Shown here piece by piece: positions 53,341-62,492 of a stretch of 64,000 nt of DNA. The stretch is taken from positions 1 through 64,000 of the forward strand of contig CACVKW010001383.1 in NCBI GenBank assembly GCA_902749685.1, given 5' to 3'. Each line of letters opens with the position of its first letter. The stretch's first letter is position 1. A program made the translations under genes and the position numbers. The DNA comes from Olavius sp. associated proteobacterium Delta 1 (GTDB lineage Bacteria; Desulfobacterota; Desulfobacteria; Desulfobacterales; JAFDCJ01). Below the pieces are notes generated by a model that worked only from the letters and a program-made list of their open reading frames with translations, was not told the DNA's origin and did no database searches.

Positions 53341-55365
53341 TTACATCAGCAACGGTACCAGCAGCAGCGCAACGACATTCAGAATCTTAATCATCGGGTT
53401 GATAGCGGGTCCGGCGGTATCCTTGTATGGATCGCCGACCGTGTCGCCGGTGACGGCTGCTTTGTGAGCATCACTGCCCTTGCCGCCCAGGTGACCATCT
53501 TCGATGTATTTTTTGGCATTGTCCCAGGCCGCCCCGCCGGTGGTCATGGAAATGGCCAGGAAAAGACCGGTGACGATACTGCCGATCAGCACGCCGCCCA
53601 GCGCGATTTTGCCCAGAATCAGCCCCACCAGAATCGGGACCACCACCGGCAGCAGGGCCGGCACGATCATTTCCTTCAGGGCAAACTTGGTCACGATGTC
53701 CACACAGCGGGCATAATCCGGCTTGTCGGTTCCTTCCATAATGCCGGGTTTTTCGGCAAACTGGCGCCGGACCTCGTCAACCACGGCTCCGCCGGCCTTG
53801 CCCACGGCCTTCATGGCGATCGAAGCAAACAGAAACGGCAGTAGCCCGCCGAGGAAAAGACCGACGATGACGTTGACATCGCTCAGATCGAATCGCAGTT
53901 CCACTCCGCCGCCGTGCAGGGCAAATTCCTGGGTATAGGCCGCAAACAGAACCAGTGCCGCCAAACCGGCCGATCCGATAGCGTATCCTTTGGTGACGGC
54001 CTTGGTGGTGTTGCCCACGGCATCCAACGGGTCGGTGACCGCGCGTACACTTTCATCCATTTCAGCCATTTCGGCGATTCCACCGGCGTTGTCGGTAATC
54101 GGCCCATAGGCATCAATCGCAATGACCATTCCGGTCATGGAGAGCATGGACATGGCCGCCATGGCAATCCCGTACAGACCACCAGCCCAGAAAGCAATTC
54201 CGATGGCGCAGCAGATGGCCAGCACCGGCAGGGCCGTGGCTTCCATACTGACAGCCAGACCGGCGATGATGTTGGTGCCGTGGCCGGTGGTGGAAGCCTC
54301 GGCCACAAATTTAACCGGGTTGCGGATGCCGGTGTAATATTCGGTGATGACAACGATCACAACGGTCAGGACCAGACCGACGAGTGTCGCCAGAAAGATC
54401 CGCATGCCGCCCAGTTCCGGAACCCCGCTGAACATGGTGACACAGGCCACCAGAAATGCGATAGCTGCCAATATAGCCGCTCCGAACATGCCTTTGTACA
54501 GGGCGCCCATGATATATTCACTTTTGCCCAGTTTGACAAAAAAGACCGCAATCATGGAAGCCACAATCGAAATGGCACCCAGCACAAGCGGAAATTCAGT
54601 TGCAATGCCAATCGCCGGATAGAGCAGATTACCCAGCAGCATGGCGGCAACGGCCGTGACCGCATAAGTTTCAAATAAATCGGCGGCCATACCGGCACAG
54701 TCCCCGACATTGTCGCCGACGTTGTCGGCGATAACAGCCGGGTTGCGTGGATCGTCTTCCGGAATACCGGCTTCAACCTTGCCCACCAGATCGGCGCCGA
54801 CATCCGCGCCTTTGGTGAAAATACCACCGCCCAGCCGCGCAAAAATAGATATCAGGCTGCCGCCAAAACCCAGCGCCACCAGTGCAACCACAGCATCTCT
54901 GGTTTCAGTACCGGTAGAAATCAACACCGTGTAGCAACCGGCCACAGCCGTCAGCGCCAGACCGGCAACGATCATACCCGTCACGGAGCCGCCTTTAAAC
55001 GCCATGTCCAGTCCTTTGGCCATTCCACCTTTGGCGGCTTCGGCGGTTCGCACGTTGGCTATCACGGATACGCGCATCCCGATATAACCGGCCGCAAAAG
55101 ATGCGATGGCGCCGACTAAAAATCCGATGGCTGTTTTCCAGCTCAAGGCAGCGCCAATGATGACAAAAAGAATTATTCCGGCCACACCCATGCTTTTGAG
55201 CTGGCGATTCAAATAGGCAATGGCACCCGTTTTGATTGCGTTGGCAATTTCACGCATTTTTTCGTTGCCTGCCGGCGCACTTTTAACCATACTCGCAAGA
55301 ATAAGCGAAAAGACCACACCGGCTATGCCAACCAGTGTGCAAATCAGCGGTAATAAGTAGTTCAT
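53341..55365 (-). CDS. hppA: Membrane-bound proton-translocating pyrophosphatase, K+-independent type
   Basis: 674 residues, about 15-16 TM helices. Couples pyrophosphate hydrolysis to ion pumping. Motifs: [49 protein letters not shown] and DNAGGIAEM. In [16 protein letters not shown] the Lys after GNTT (Ala in K+-dependent enzymes) marks the K+-independent class, which pumps protons. GGAGG precedes ATG 55365; an in-frame TTG within the ribosome binding site is rejected. The enzyme likely recovers energy from PPi released by sulfate activation, if the host reduces sulfate. Confidence 0.95.
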   Translation of the reverse strand: MNYLLPLICTLVGIAGVVFSLILASMVKSAPAGNEKMREIANAIKTGAIAYLNRQLKSMGVAGIILFVIIGAALSWKTAIGFLVGAIASFAAGYIGMRVSVIANVRTAEAAKGGMAKGLDMAFKGGSVTGMIVAGLALTAVAGCYTVLISTGTETRDAVVALVALGFGGSLISIFARLGGGIFTKGADVGADLVGKVEAGIPEDDPRNPAVIADNVGDNVGDCAGMAADLFETYAVTAVAAMLLGNLLYPAIGIATEFPLVLGAISIVASMIAVFFVKLGKSEYIMGALYKGMFGAAILAAIAFLVACVTMFSGVPELGGMRIFLATLVGLVLTVVIVVITEYYTGIRNPVKFVAEASTTGHGTNIIAGLAVSMEATALPVLAICCAIGIAFWAGGLYGIAMAAMSMLSMTGMVIAIDAYGPITDNAGGIAEMAEMDESVRAVTDPLDAVGNTTKAVTKGYAIGSAGLAALVLFAAYTQEFALHGGGVELRFDLSDVNVIVGLFLGGLLPFLFASIAMKAVGKAGGAVVDEVRRQFAEKPGIMEGTDKPDYARCVDIVTKFALKEMIVPALLPVVVPILVGLILGKIALGGVLIGSIVTGLFLAISMTTGGAAWDNAKKYIEDGHLGGKGSDAHKAAVTGDTVGDPYKDTAGPAINPMIKILNVVALLLVPLLM

Positions 55366-55391
55366 CCTTTCCTCCAATAATAAAATTTGGT

Positions 55392-55988
55392 TTATTCTGA
55401 AATCTTCAAATCCTTACCGTTAAATAAATTCATACCAACCTTCGCACCCTGGCTCAGTATCGTAACAGCCGCATCCCGGGCGCTTGTAATGATCCTGGCT
55501 AAAAGTTGTGACTGTGCCGCAGAAAACCTTCCCAGCACATGACCTGTCACACCCTCTCCGGCCTCGGAACGCCCGACACCTATGCGGAGACGCACGAAAT
55601 CGCCCCCCCCAAAGGCATCCATTAACGATCTTATGCCATTGTGCCCGCCATGCCCTCCTTTCTCTTTTATTTTTAATCTTCCATACGCAAGGTCGATGTC
55701 GTCATGAATGACCAGCATGTCCTCGCATTGTATTCGAAAATAATGGGCCAGTTTTTGCACCGGCGGCCCGCTGCGGTTCATGAATGCCAGCGGTTTGGCC
55801 AGCAAGATCTCGACATCTTCGACAATACCGCGTCCGAAAACAGAATCGAATTTCTGGTTATTGAACTCAATGCTAAAATCTTGTGCGATTTTATCGGCGA
55901 CCATGAAACCGGCGTTATGCCGGGTATCCTGGTAGGTATTTCCCGGGTTGCCGAGTCCTACCACTAATTTTAAACTATTTGGGGGCAC
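55392..55988 (-). CDS. pth: Peptidyl-tRNA hydrolase
   Basis: 198 residues. Releases tRNA from drop-off peptidyl-tRNA. Motifs: [20 protein letters not shown] with the catalytic His in [48 protein letters not shown] and [11 protein letters not shown] start. Follows rplY after a hairpin repeat, the usual Pth-L25-Prs arrangement. hppA begins 27 bp downstream. Confidence 0.95.
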   Translation of the reverse strand: MPPNSLKLVVGLGNPGNTYQDTRHNAGFMVADKIAQDFSIEFNNQKFDSVFGRGIVEDVEILLAKPLAFMNRSGPPVQKLAHYFRIQCEDMLVIHDDIDLAYGRLKIKEKGGHGGHNGIRSLMDAFGGGDFVRLRIGVGRSEAGEGVTGHVLGRFSAAQSQLLARIITSARDAAVTILSQGAKVGMNLFNGKDLKISE

Positions 55989-56018
55989 GTTATTTATAAG
56001 CTAAGCCCTATCACAGCA

Positions 56019-56084
56019 GCAGGCTGGAAAGTCTGCACCACACCTATTTTCATTGCCTGATGTGGCGCAGGCTCTCCAGCCTGC
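56019..56084. repeat. Imperfect 24-bp inverted repeat between rplY and pth
   Basis: GCAGGCTGGAAAGTCTGC at 56019 pairs with GGCTCTCCAGCCTGC ending at 56084 (24-bp arms, three mismatches that would be G-U pairs in one RNA strand). The loop is about 18 bases. It could separate or stabilise the two coding segments of the transcript. Confidence 0.6.
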
Positions 56085-56091
56085 CTGAATG

Positions 56092-56757
56092 TTAACTTTC
56101 TTCTTCGGGTTCGGCGCCTTCGCCGGCCTCCCCTTCCGCTGCGGCCTCTTCCCCTTCCAGGGCCTCTTCCTCTTCTTCTTCTTCGACCTCTTCAACCTTC
56201 GGGCTGACAATGGTCAGTACCGTAAAATTGACGTCGGCCGATATTTCGACATTATCGCCCAGCGGTATCTCCTCTACATGCACGGAGTCACCAACATCCA
56301 GATCGGTTATATCAAGCTCTATGGCTTCGGGAATATCACCCGGCATACAGAGGACCTCAATTTCGCGCCGAATAATCTGCAGCAACCCGCCAAGTTCGAC
56401 GCCCTTGCAGATACCCTTGGTTACGACCGGAATCATAACATTGATTTTGCGCTGCATGTCGATTTCATAGAAATCAATGTGTAAAAAATCCCCTGAAACG
56501 GGATGGCTCTGAAACTCCTTGATCATGGCCGGTTTCATAACCTTTTTGCCGTTTTGAATAACGAGGTTCAATATGATCGAGCCGATATTGCCCTTTTTGA
56601 AAATCTGTTCAAGCTCTTTAATGTTGACCGACAATAACACGGGCTCAGTTTGGGGACCGTATAATACGGCGGGTATTTGACCGCCTCTTCTCAACTCCCG
56701 AGCCGGGCTGTTGCCCGTCGTTTTTCTTACAGTCGCATTAAGTTCAAATTGTTCCAA
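56092..56757 (-). CDS. rplY: 50S ribosomal protein L25 (CTC form)
   Basis: 221 residues: N-terminal L25 5S-rRNA-binding domain (ELNATVRKTTGNSPARELRRGGQIPAVLYG), the CTC/TL5 beta-barrel extension, and a very acidic tail of Glu and Ala residues (about 190-221). TTG start with AGGAGG 8 bases upstream. The acidic tail is common in L25 of this group. Between prs and pth, as in many proteobacteria. Confidence 0.94.
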   Translation of the reverse strand: MEQFELNATVRKTTGNSPARELRRGGQIPAVLYGPQTEPVLLSVNIKELEQIFKKGNIGSIILNLVIQNGKKVMKPAMIKEFQSHPVSGDFLHIDFYEIDMQRKINVMIPVVTKGICKGVELGGLLQIIRREIEVLCMPGDIPEAIELDITDLDVGDSVHVEEIPLGDNVEISADVNFTVLTIVSPKVEEVEEEEEEEALEGEEAAAEGEAGEGAEPEEES

Positions 56758-56916
56758 AGAAATAACCTCCTAGCTTAAAATAGAATTGAAAAATTAGAGA
56801 ATTGATGAATTAATTTCAGATTTAACCGGTGCTTAATTCCTCAATCCCTCAATCCCTCAATTATTATTTTATTTTATCGATGTAAATCCATGTGCAAAAA
56901 TATGTTTGACTGTTCT

Positions 56917-57855
56917 TTAGACGAAAAGCGAGGTTACCGAATCTCCTCGATAGCTGCGGACAATCGCTTCGCCTACCAGCTGTGAGATAGTGAGCACCTT
57001 GATTTTATCGCAGGCTGCGGCCTTTTCCGTTAAGGGAATCGTGTCGGTAACAACCATGCTTTTGAGAACTGAATCGGCAATCCGCTCGATGGCCGGGCCT
57101 GAAAGAACCGGGTGCGCGCAGCAGGCATGAATTTCACGGGCACCGGCGTTCTTGATGGCTTCGGCAGCTTCCGTCAATGTACCGGCCGTATCGGCCATAT
57201 CGTCCAAAATGATCGCCACTTTATCATTTACATCACCGATGACAGCCATAGCCTTTGCCTGATTGGGAGCGTCCCGGCGCTTGTCGATGATTGCCAGATC
57301 CGCGTTCAACCGTTTGGCAAAAGCCCGGGCTCTCTCAACCCCTCCGGCATCAGGTGAAACGATGACCATATCATCTCGAAAATTATTGCGAATATATTCA
57401 ATCAGAACCGGGGCCGCGAAAAGGTTGTCCACCGGAATATTAAAAAATCCTTGAATCTGACCGGCATGTAAGTCCATGGTGATGATGCGGTCGGCACCGG
57501 CCACGGTTATCATATCCGCAACCAGCTTGGCACTGATCGGCACCCTGGGTGCAACTTTTTTATCCTGTCTGGCATACCCGAAATAGGGAATAACGGCGGT
57601 AATTTTGTTGGCTGATGAACGGTTAAATGCATCAATCATCAATAGCAACTCTACCAGGTTATCATTGACCGGCGAGCAGGTTGATTGCACCACAAAAACA
57701 TCTTTCAAGCGAACGTTTTCATGGATCTCGATCTGGATTTCTCCGTCACTGAAAGTTTTTACCTTGGCGCCGCCAAGGGGCAAACTGAGATACTTGCAGA
57801 TATTTTGCGCCAGCCCGGGGTTGGAGTTCCCCGAAAATATGGCCATACCTTCCAT
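56917..57855 (-). CDS. prs: Ribose-phosphate pyrophosphokinase
   Basis: 312 residues. Makes PRPP from ribose 5-phosphate and ATP, for nucleotide, His, Trp and NAD synthesis. [17 protein letters not shown] start, [24 protein letters not shown], Mg/ATP region [19 protein letters not shown] and the PRPP-binding loop [17 protein letters not shown]. Normal length for the class I bacterial enzyme. It is preceded by a MITE-like repeat and tRNA-Gln. Confidence 0.96.
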   Translation of the reverse strand: MEGMAIFSGNSNPGLAQNICKYLSLPLGGAKVKTFSDGEIQIEIHENVRLKDVFVVQSTCSPVNDNLVELLLMIDAFNRSSANKITAVIPYFGYARQDKKVAPRVPISAKLVADMITVAGADRIITMDLHAGQIQGFFNIPVDNLFAAPVLIEYIRNNFRDDMVIVSPDAGGVERARAFAKRLNADLAIIDKRRDAPNQAKAMAVIGDVNDKVAIILDDMADTAGTLTEAAEAIKNAGAREIHACCAHPVLSGPAIERIADSVLKSMVVTDTIPLTEKAAACDKIKVLTISQLVGEAIVRSYRGDSVTSLFV

Positions 57856-57921
57856 TTATTCCACCGTCAAGCAGCTTATGTTATGAATTTCTATTTACTA
57901 ACATTGCAGCCCGAATCCGCA

Positions 57922-58090
57922 TCCGCCGAAGGCGGAGATTGAATATTGAAGATTGCAAATTGAATATTTGTAAATGTCGCTTCGCTCCGTTTTTTTTATA
58001 CGGATCCGCCGGCTTCCAGGCCGGCGGGTAGAGCCTATAGCTCGGAGAGAGGCGGGCCTTAAATATTCATTCTTCAATATTCAATTGATA
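57922..58090. repeat. MITE-like dispersed repeat, copy 4
   Basis: Starts with a TCCGCC-GAA-GGCGGA palindrome (57922-57936), then GATTGCAAATTGAATATTTG and GTCGCTTCGCTCCG on the left. A GC-rich stretch with a second, extended palindrome (GCCGGC...GCCGGC) follows near 58015, then CCTTAAATATTCATTCTTC and AATATTCAATTGATAAT on the right. Lies between prs and tRNA-Gln. Confidence 0.7.
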
Positions 58091-58091
58091 A

Positions 58092-58166
58092 TGGCTGGGG
58101 CGGGAGGATTCGAACCTCCGAATGCAGGAACCAAAGTCCTGTGTCTTACCGCTTGACGACGCCCCA
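58092..58166 (-). tRNA. tRNA-Gln (anticodon UUG)
   Basis: Full cloverleaf on the minus strand: 7-bp acceptor TGGGGCG/CGCCCCA, D arm, anticodon arm CAGGA-CTTTGGT-TCCTG with anticodon TTG, T arm GGAGG-TTCGAAT-CCTCC, discriminator G, and an encoded CCA end. The anticodon assigns glutamine. Confidence 0.97.
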
Positions 58167-58236
58167 CCAAGTTGTGAGCAACATTCCATGGTCATCAGCA
58201 AATATATCAGTTGGCCTCAGATACAATCGTCAGAGT

Positions 58237-59097
58237 TCAAAGGTCAACAAAATTTTTCTCATAAATAATTTCGGTAAGGTAAGCATTCCAGCGGGGATTA
58301 CGGCCGACCGCCTGCATTGCTTTGCCGGCTTTTTCCTGATCAGAAAAAAGGCCAAATACGGTTGGCCCGCTTCCTGACATCAAGGCCCCCAATGCCCCCT
58401 GCTTAATTAGCTGCGCCTTAACTGATTGTATCTCCGGGTATTTGGATGCCGTCACTGCTTCAAGGTCATTACATAAATGTCGTGAAACATTATAACCGGA
58501 TTTCATTAAAGAAGTTTTTGTAAATTTTTTTTTGCATTTTGTCAATCTTAAATTAAGATTTTGGAAAACTTCTGCGGTGGAAACCCAAAATCCCGGATGA
58601 ACTATGAGGACATTATTCGGTAAAAGGGCCGGGAATGCCTCCAGTTTCTCGCCGACCCCGGAAGCCAGAGCCGGTTTTTGGAACAACAGAAAGGGAACAT
58701 CTGCTCCCAGGCTAAGCCCTAAGGCCATTAACCGGTCCCGTGAGAAAGGAAATTCATAATGATGGTTAAGTCCTCTAAGAACGCTGGCGGCGTTGCTGCT
58801 GCCACCACCCAGGCCGGCCGCAATCGGGATGTTTTTTTCGATGGTAATTTTTACCCCTTCTTTTATACCCAGGGTTTTGAAAAACAGAGCGGCGGATTTA
58901 TGAGCCAGGTTGGTTTCATCAAGGGGAATTTGCGGATGTGATGCTTCAATCTCTATTTTTTTTGTGCCGAATCGGAGGTATATGGTATCAAAAAGAGCTA
59001 CGCAGCACATTAATGAAAACAGCTCGTGGTAGCCGTCCGGTCGCTTTCCGGTAACCTGCAAAAACAGGTTGATTTTTGCGGGAGACAAGATCTTCAT
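58237..59097 (-). CDS. ispE: 4-diphosphocytidyl-2-C-methylerythritol kinase IspE
   Basis: 286 residues, GHMP kinase of the MEP isoprenoid pathway. SPAKINLFLQVTGKRPDGYHEL at the N-terminus, the ATP loop IPIAAGLGGGSSNAASVL, and GALMSGSGPTVFGLF as motif 3. Isoprenoids made by this route supply the undecaprenyl carrier used by MraY, MurG and the polysaccharide locus. Located between DUF1844 and tRNA-Gln/prs, a common order. Confidence 0.96.
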   Translation of the reverse strand: MKILSPAKINLFLQVTGKRPDGYHELFSLMCCVALFDTIYLRFGTKKIEIEASHPQIPLDETNLAHKSAALFFKTLGIKEGVKITIEKNIPIAAGLGGGSSNAASVLRGLNHHYEFPFSRDRLMALGLSLGADVPFLLFQKPALASGVGEKLEAFPALLPNNVLIVHPGFWVSTAEVFQNLNLRLTKCKKKFTKTSLMKSGYNVSRHLCNDLEAVTASKYPEIQSVKAQLIKQGALGALMSGSGPTVFGLFSDQEKAGKAMQAVGRNPRWNAYLTEIIYEKNFVDL

Positions 59098-59159
59098 TAA
59101 CGCCTGGTGTTTCGTTCGTTAATGATGAACGGATTTCATATCGATCCACTGAGCGACAT

Positions 59160-59582
59160 TCAACCCGACTCTTTCACATAGATTATTCTCAGGTCGTAAA
59201 GAATGTTTTTTAACAGATTCGTTTCTTCAGTGGATAAGTTGCCGACTGTCTTTTCTTCAAGCAGATTCAAAATGTCTATTGTCTGCTTTGCCATTGACAG
59301 GTTTTTATTAGTTTGGCCGGTGGTGGGGTCCTCGATGGCCCCCAGATGCAGCAAAGCAGAAGCATTCAGGGAAACGACGAAAGTCGAAAAATTAATTTCA
59401 GGCAGCGGAGGCTCCTGCTGGGCCTCAGTCGCCTGGGCTTCCCCGGCTGATGAAGATGCATGTGCCTCAACTTCCGGTGAAGATTCTGCCGACGGCTCTT
59501 TATCCTGAGCTTCATCCTCCCGGCTATCTTCGGAGAATATACGGCGATCTTTTACCACGAAATCTTTTTTTTCATCTGACAT
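59160..59582 (-). CDS. DUF1844 domain protein
   Basis: 140 residues. The N-terminal 55 residues are low-complexity acidic/Ala-rich; the C-terminal part (INFSTFVVSLNASALLHLGAIEDPTTGQTNKNLSMAKQTIDILNLLEEKTVGNLSTEE) is the conserved DUF1844 helical domain. Function unknown. Found next to ispE in related genomes as far as I recall. A promoter-like sequence lies about 80-110 bp upstream. Confidence 0.85.
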   Translation of the reverse strand: MSDEKKDFVVKDRRIFSEDSREDEAQDKEPSAESSPEVEAHASSSAGEAQATEAQQEPPLPEINFSTFVVSLNASALLHLGAIEDPTTGQTNKNLSMAKQTIDILNLLEEKTVGNLSTEETNLLKNILYDLRIIYVKESG

Positions 59583-59664
59583 TAGTGGCCTCCTATTATC
59601 TAATCCGGAAGCACCGGAAAGATAGAATTTGAACGACGAGCGACGAATATCGAATTTGGCCTAT

Positions 59665-59692
59665 AACATACTAATTTCCAACCGTTTGTCAA
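59665..59692 (-). promoter_or_regulatory. Sigma-70-type promoter for DUF1844-ispE
   Basis: On the minus strand, TTGACA (59692-59687), a 16-bp spacer and TATGTT (59670-59665) lie about 85 bp before the DUF1844 start. The likely transcription start is near 59657. It may drive DUF1844-ispE and possibly the tRNA and prs behind it. Confidence 0.5.
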
Positions 59693-59836
59693 GCTTCGAT
59701 CACCGGCGATTCTCGCTGAAAAGCGTATCGGAACCTAAATACCTAATCTACGATTGCATAATATTCAAAAATAGATTATTTTTCAGATTTCAATTTCATT
59801 TTTTTTAACATAAAAGGCATTTTATGCATTTTATTT

Positions 59837-61699
59837 ATGATTCGCGTTGAAAATCTTACAAAAAGTTTTGGTGATCAGATCCTCTTTGACGGGTTGGGCT
59901 TTTCCGTCAACCAGAAACAGCGGGTCGGTCTGGTTGGACAAAACGGCCATGGCAAAACGACTCTTTTCCGGATGATCACCGGAGAAGAGCGCCCGGATTC
60001 CGGATCGATCGTTATCCCGAAGAATTACCGCATCGTTTATGTGCAGCAACATCTGGAGTTTGCCGCCGATACAGCCCTGAATGAAGGAATACGCGCGCTC
60101 CCCGAACAGGAGAAGGATCACTACTGGAAGGTTGAAAAGATCCTTGACGGCCTGGGCTTTAGCAGGCAGGACTTTGACCGTCATCCCGCTGAATTTTCGG
60201 GTGGTCTCCAGGTGCGCTTAAATCTTGTCAAAGCGCTCGTTGCGGAACCGGACCTGCTGCTTTTAGATGAGCCCACTAATTTTTTGGATATTACCTCAAT
60301 TCGGTGGATCGAACAGTTTTTGAGCAACTGGCCCCATGAGCTGATGCTGATTACCCATGATCGCAGTTTTATGGACAAGGTGGTAACCCACACCATGGGG
60401 ATTCATCGCCGCAAATTGCGAAAAATCGCCGGGGATACCACCAAGTACTACAATCAGATCGCCCAGGACGAGGAAGTCTTCGAGAAAACCAGAATCAACG
60501 ACGAACGTCGCCGTAAGGAAATTCAGCAGTTTATCACCCGTTTCCGGGCCAAGGCACGGTTGGCAAACCTGGTACAATCCCGAGTTAAAACCCTTAAAAA
60601 AATGGAAAAAAAGGATAAGCTCGAACAGTTGAAGCTGCTCGACTTTTCTTTCCGCAGCCGCCCCTTTCCCGGCAAACATATCTTAACCAGTCACCATCTG
60701 TCCTTTGGCTTTAATAAACAAAAACCCCTGATTAAGGATTTCAGTGTCACCATCGGGGCCGGCGAACGGGTCTGTGTGGTCGGAAAAAACGGCAAGGGCA
60801 AAACCACCCTGCTCAAGCTTTTGGCCGCCAAGCTGTCCCCTCAATCCGGACAAACCGTTTATCATCCGTCCACCGTCAAAGGCTTTTTTGAACAGACCAA
60901 CGTCAACAGCCTGGTGGATACCCGAACGGTTGAGGAGGAGATACTCTACTCACACCCGGACATTGACCGACAGCGGGCGCGAAATATTTGCGGTGCCATG
61001 ATGTTTTCAGGTGATGATGCATTTAAAAAGATCAGTGTTCTGTCCGGTGGAGAAAAAAGCCGCGTGATGCTGGGCAAACTTTTAGCAACCCCGGTAAACC
61101 TGCTGCTGCTCGATGAACCGACCAACCACCTGGATATGGAATCCTGTGACGCGTTGCTGGCCGCCATCGATCTTTTCGAAGGAACCGTCATCATAGTGAC
61201 CCACAATGAGATGTTTCTGCACACCCTGGCTGAAAAGCTCATCGTGTTTCAAAATGACGAGATCGATGTTTTTGACGGTCGCTATCAGGAATTTCTTGCA
61301 AAGGGCGGCTGGCATGATGAAAAACTGCCGGAATCGAAAGACCGGTCTCAAGCGGCTCCCCTAGATACTGATGCCAAGCTGGCTAAAAAAGAAATGCGGC
61401 GCAAAAGATCTGAGATCATCGCCCGCCGTTCAAAAACTGTCAGGCCACTTGAAAAGCGCATAGCCAGATTGGAAAACGCTATCGAATCCCGCGAAGTCGA
61501 GCTGGCGTATCTCAACGACTATATGCAGCAGGCTTCCCAGGACCAGAACGGTCCCAGAATCAGCGAGCTTTCCCAATCCATTCACGCCTGTCAATCAAAT
61601 ATTGATAAACTATTTGATGAACTTGAAACAGCCACCGATGGGATGGACAGCCAAAGCGCTGTGTTTGAGCGGGAGTTAAAGCAGTTGGAGGACGGATGA
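59837..61699 (+). CDS. ABC-F family ATPase
   Basis: 620 residues, two ABC domains, no TM part. ABC1: Walker A GQNGHGKTT, signature FSGGLQVRLNLVKAL, Walker B LLLLDEPTNFLD; a charged linker follows (about 205-275, the arm that inserts into the ribosomal E site). ABC2: GKNGKGKTT, LSGGEKSRVMLGKLL and LLLLDEPTNHLD. A C-terminal coiled coil (about 505-620) is basic at first. ABC-F proteins act on stalled or initiating ribosomes; the branch here is closest in plan to YheS/Uup-like members, but the precise subfamily is not certain. No clear ribosome binding site; the leader is AT-rich. Confidence 0.9.
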   Translation: MIRVENLTKSFGDQILFDGLGFSVNQKQRVGLVGQNGHGKTTLFRMITGEERPDSGSIVIPKNYRIVYVQQHLEFAADTALNEGIRALPEQEKDHYWKVEKILDGLGFSRQDFDRHPAEFSGGLQVRLNLVKALVAEPDLLLLDEPTNFLDITSIRWIEQFLSNWPHELMLITHDRSFMDKVVTHTMGIHRRKLRKIAGDTTKYYNQIAQDEEVFEKTRINDERRRKEIQQFITRFRAKARLANLVQSRVKTLKKMEKKDKLEQLKLLDFSFRSRPFPGKHILTSHHLSFGFNKQKPLIKDFSVTIGAGERVCVVGKNGKGKTTLLKLLAAKLSPQSGQTVYHPSTVKGFFEQTNVNSLVDTRTVEEEILYSHPDIDRQRARNICGAMMFSGDDAFKKISVLSGGEKSRVMLGKLLATPVNLLLLDEPTNHLDMESCDALLAAIDLFEGTVIIVTHNEMFLHTLAEKLIVFQNDEIDVFDGRYQEFLAKGGWHDEKLPESKDRSQAAPLDTDAKLAKKEMRRKRSEIIARRSKTVRPLEKRIARLENAIESREVELAYLNDYMQQASQDQNGPRISELSQSIHACQSNIDKLFDELETATDGMDSQSAVFERELKQLEDG

Positions 61700-61708
61700 C
61701 AGAGTTTT

Positions 61709-61944
61709 GAAGTCGGAAGCCGGAATGCGGAAGGCGGAATGAAACATGCAAAATCAGAAACAAGACTCGATGCTAAAGGCACATGGATATTATTGTATTC
61801 TCTTTCGAATCCAGATCTGTCGAAGGCTGTCACCGTTCATCAGCGGTTAATTGAAATCAATAAAACAAATCCAATCACTTAAGCCAATAAAGCAATTTGT
61901 TTTTTTAATTTCCGAATTCCGCATTCCCAAATCCGAATTCAAGC
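61709..61944. repeat. Inverted pair of heptamer arrays after the ABC-F gene
   Basis: Left array 61709-61743: GAAGTCG, GAAGCCG, GAATGCG, GAAGGCG, GAATGAA. Right array 61910-61944: TTCCGAA, TTCCGCA, TTCCCAA, ATCCGAA, TTCAAGC, roughly the reverse complement. The words match the array in murD and the element at 51220-51400. The 250-bp gap holds no gene. Confidence 0.75.
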
Positions 61945-61950
61945 GATCCA

Positions 61951-62235
61951 TCACAACTCGCTCATTATCTGAAGGAAATCATCTCCCTCTACAGCCGCCA
62001 AAGTATTTGTTTGAGCATTAATCAGATTGCCGATTCTAAGTGCAGCCCTCATAGCGGCACGATTGTCTGGAAATTCAGCCACCGATAATGCATCATATTC
62101 GCCCAGAAGACCGTACATATGCCGTATTATGCCCTTCTCGTCGGTCACAATATTTTTGACCTTTTCAAATCGCTCCCGTCCGCCACCCTTGATGGGTCCT
62201 TTGTATTTGTACAAACTGACATATGCTTGCATCAT
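61951..62235 (-). CDS. GYD domain protein
   Basis: 94 residues, a small ferredoxin-like alpha/beta fold of the GYD family. LLGEYDALSVAEFPDNRAAMRAALRIGNL contains the GxYD motif that names the family. Function not established. Single gene on the minus strand, GAAAGGAA upstream of an ATGATG start. Confidence 0.75.
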   Translation of the reverse strand: MMQAYVSLYKYKGPIKGGGRERFEKVKNIVTDEKGIIRHMYGLLGEYDALSVAEFPDNRAAMRAALRIGNLINAQTNTLAAVEGDDFLQIMSEL

Positions 62236-62492
62236 AAATTCCTTTCATATTATGAGAGAAGATGCATAATAGCAGACTAAGAATTGCATCCAATAAGGTC
62301 AAGTATGATATAGCAGGATGAAAAATCTTTGCTGCAGGTTTTGGTAGTTCTTGAAAAAGTATTGTTAATTCACTAAATTCAAAGTAGCAATACAGATTTC
62401 GAGTCAGGATTTCGCCCGACAGGCACTCAAAGAACCTATGTTAGTGTAGAATCCCGCAATGATGGGAATTGCTGCCGGAAAAACTCAGTACA

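Noticed and set aside
53914-54678. Long plus-strand frame of 254 codons opposite hppA
   Set aside because: It is an antisense shadow of hppA with His/Asn/Gly/Gln-biased composition and no ribosome binding site.
56838-56862. CCTCAATC repeat as part of the heptamer class
   Set aside because: Its period is 8 bp, so I kept it apart from the 7-bp arrays.
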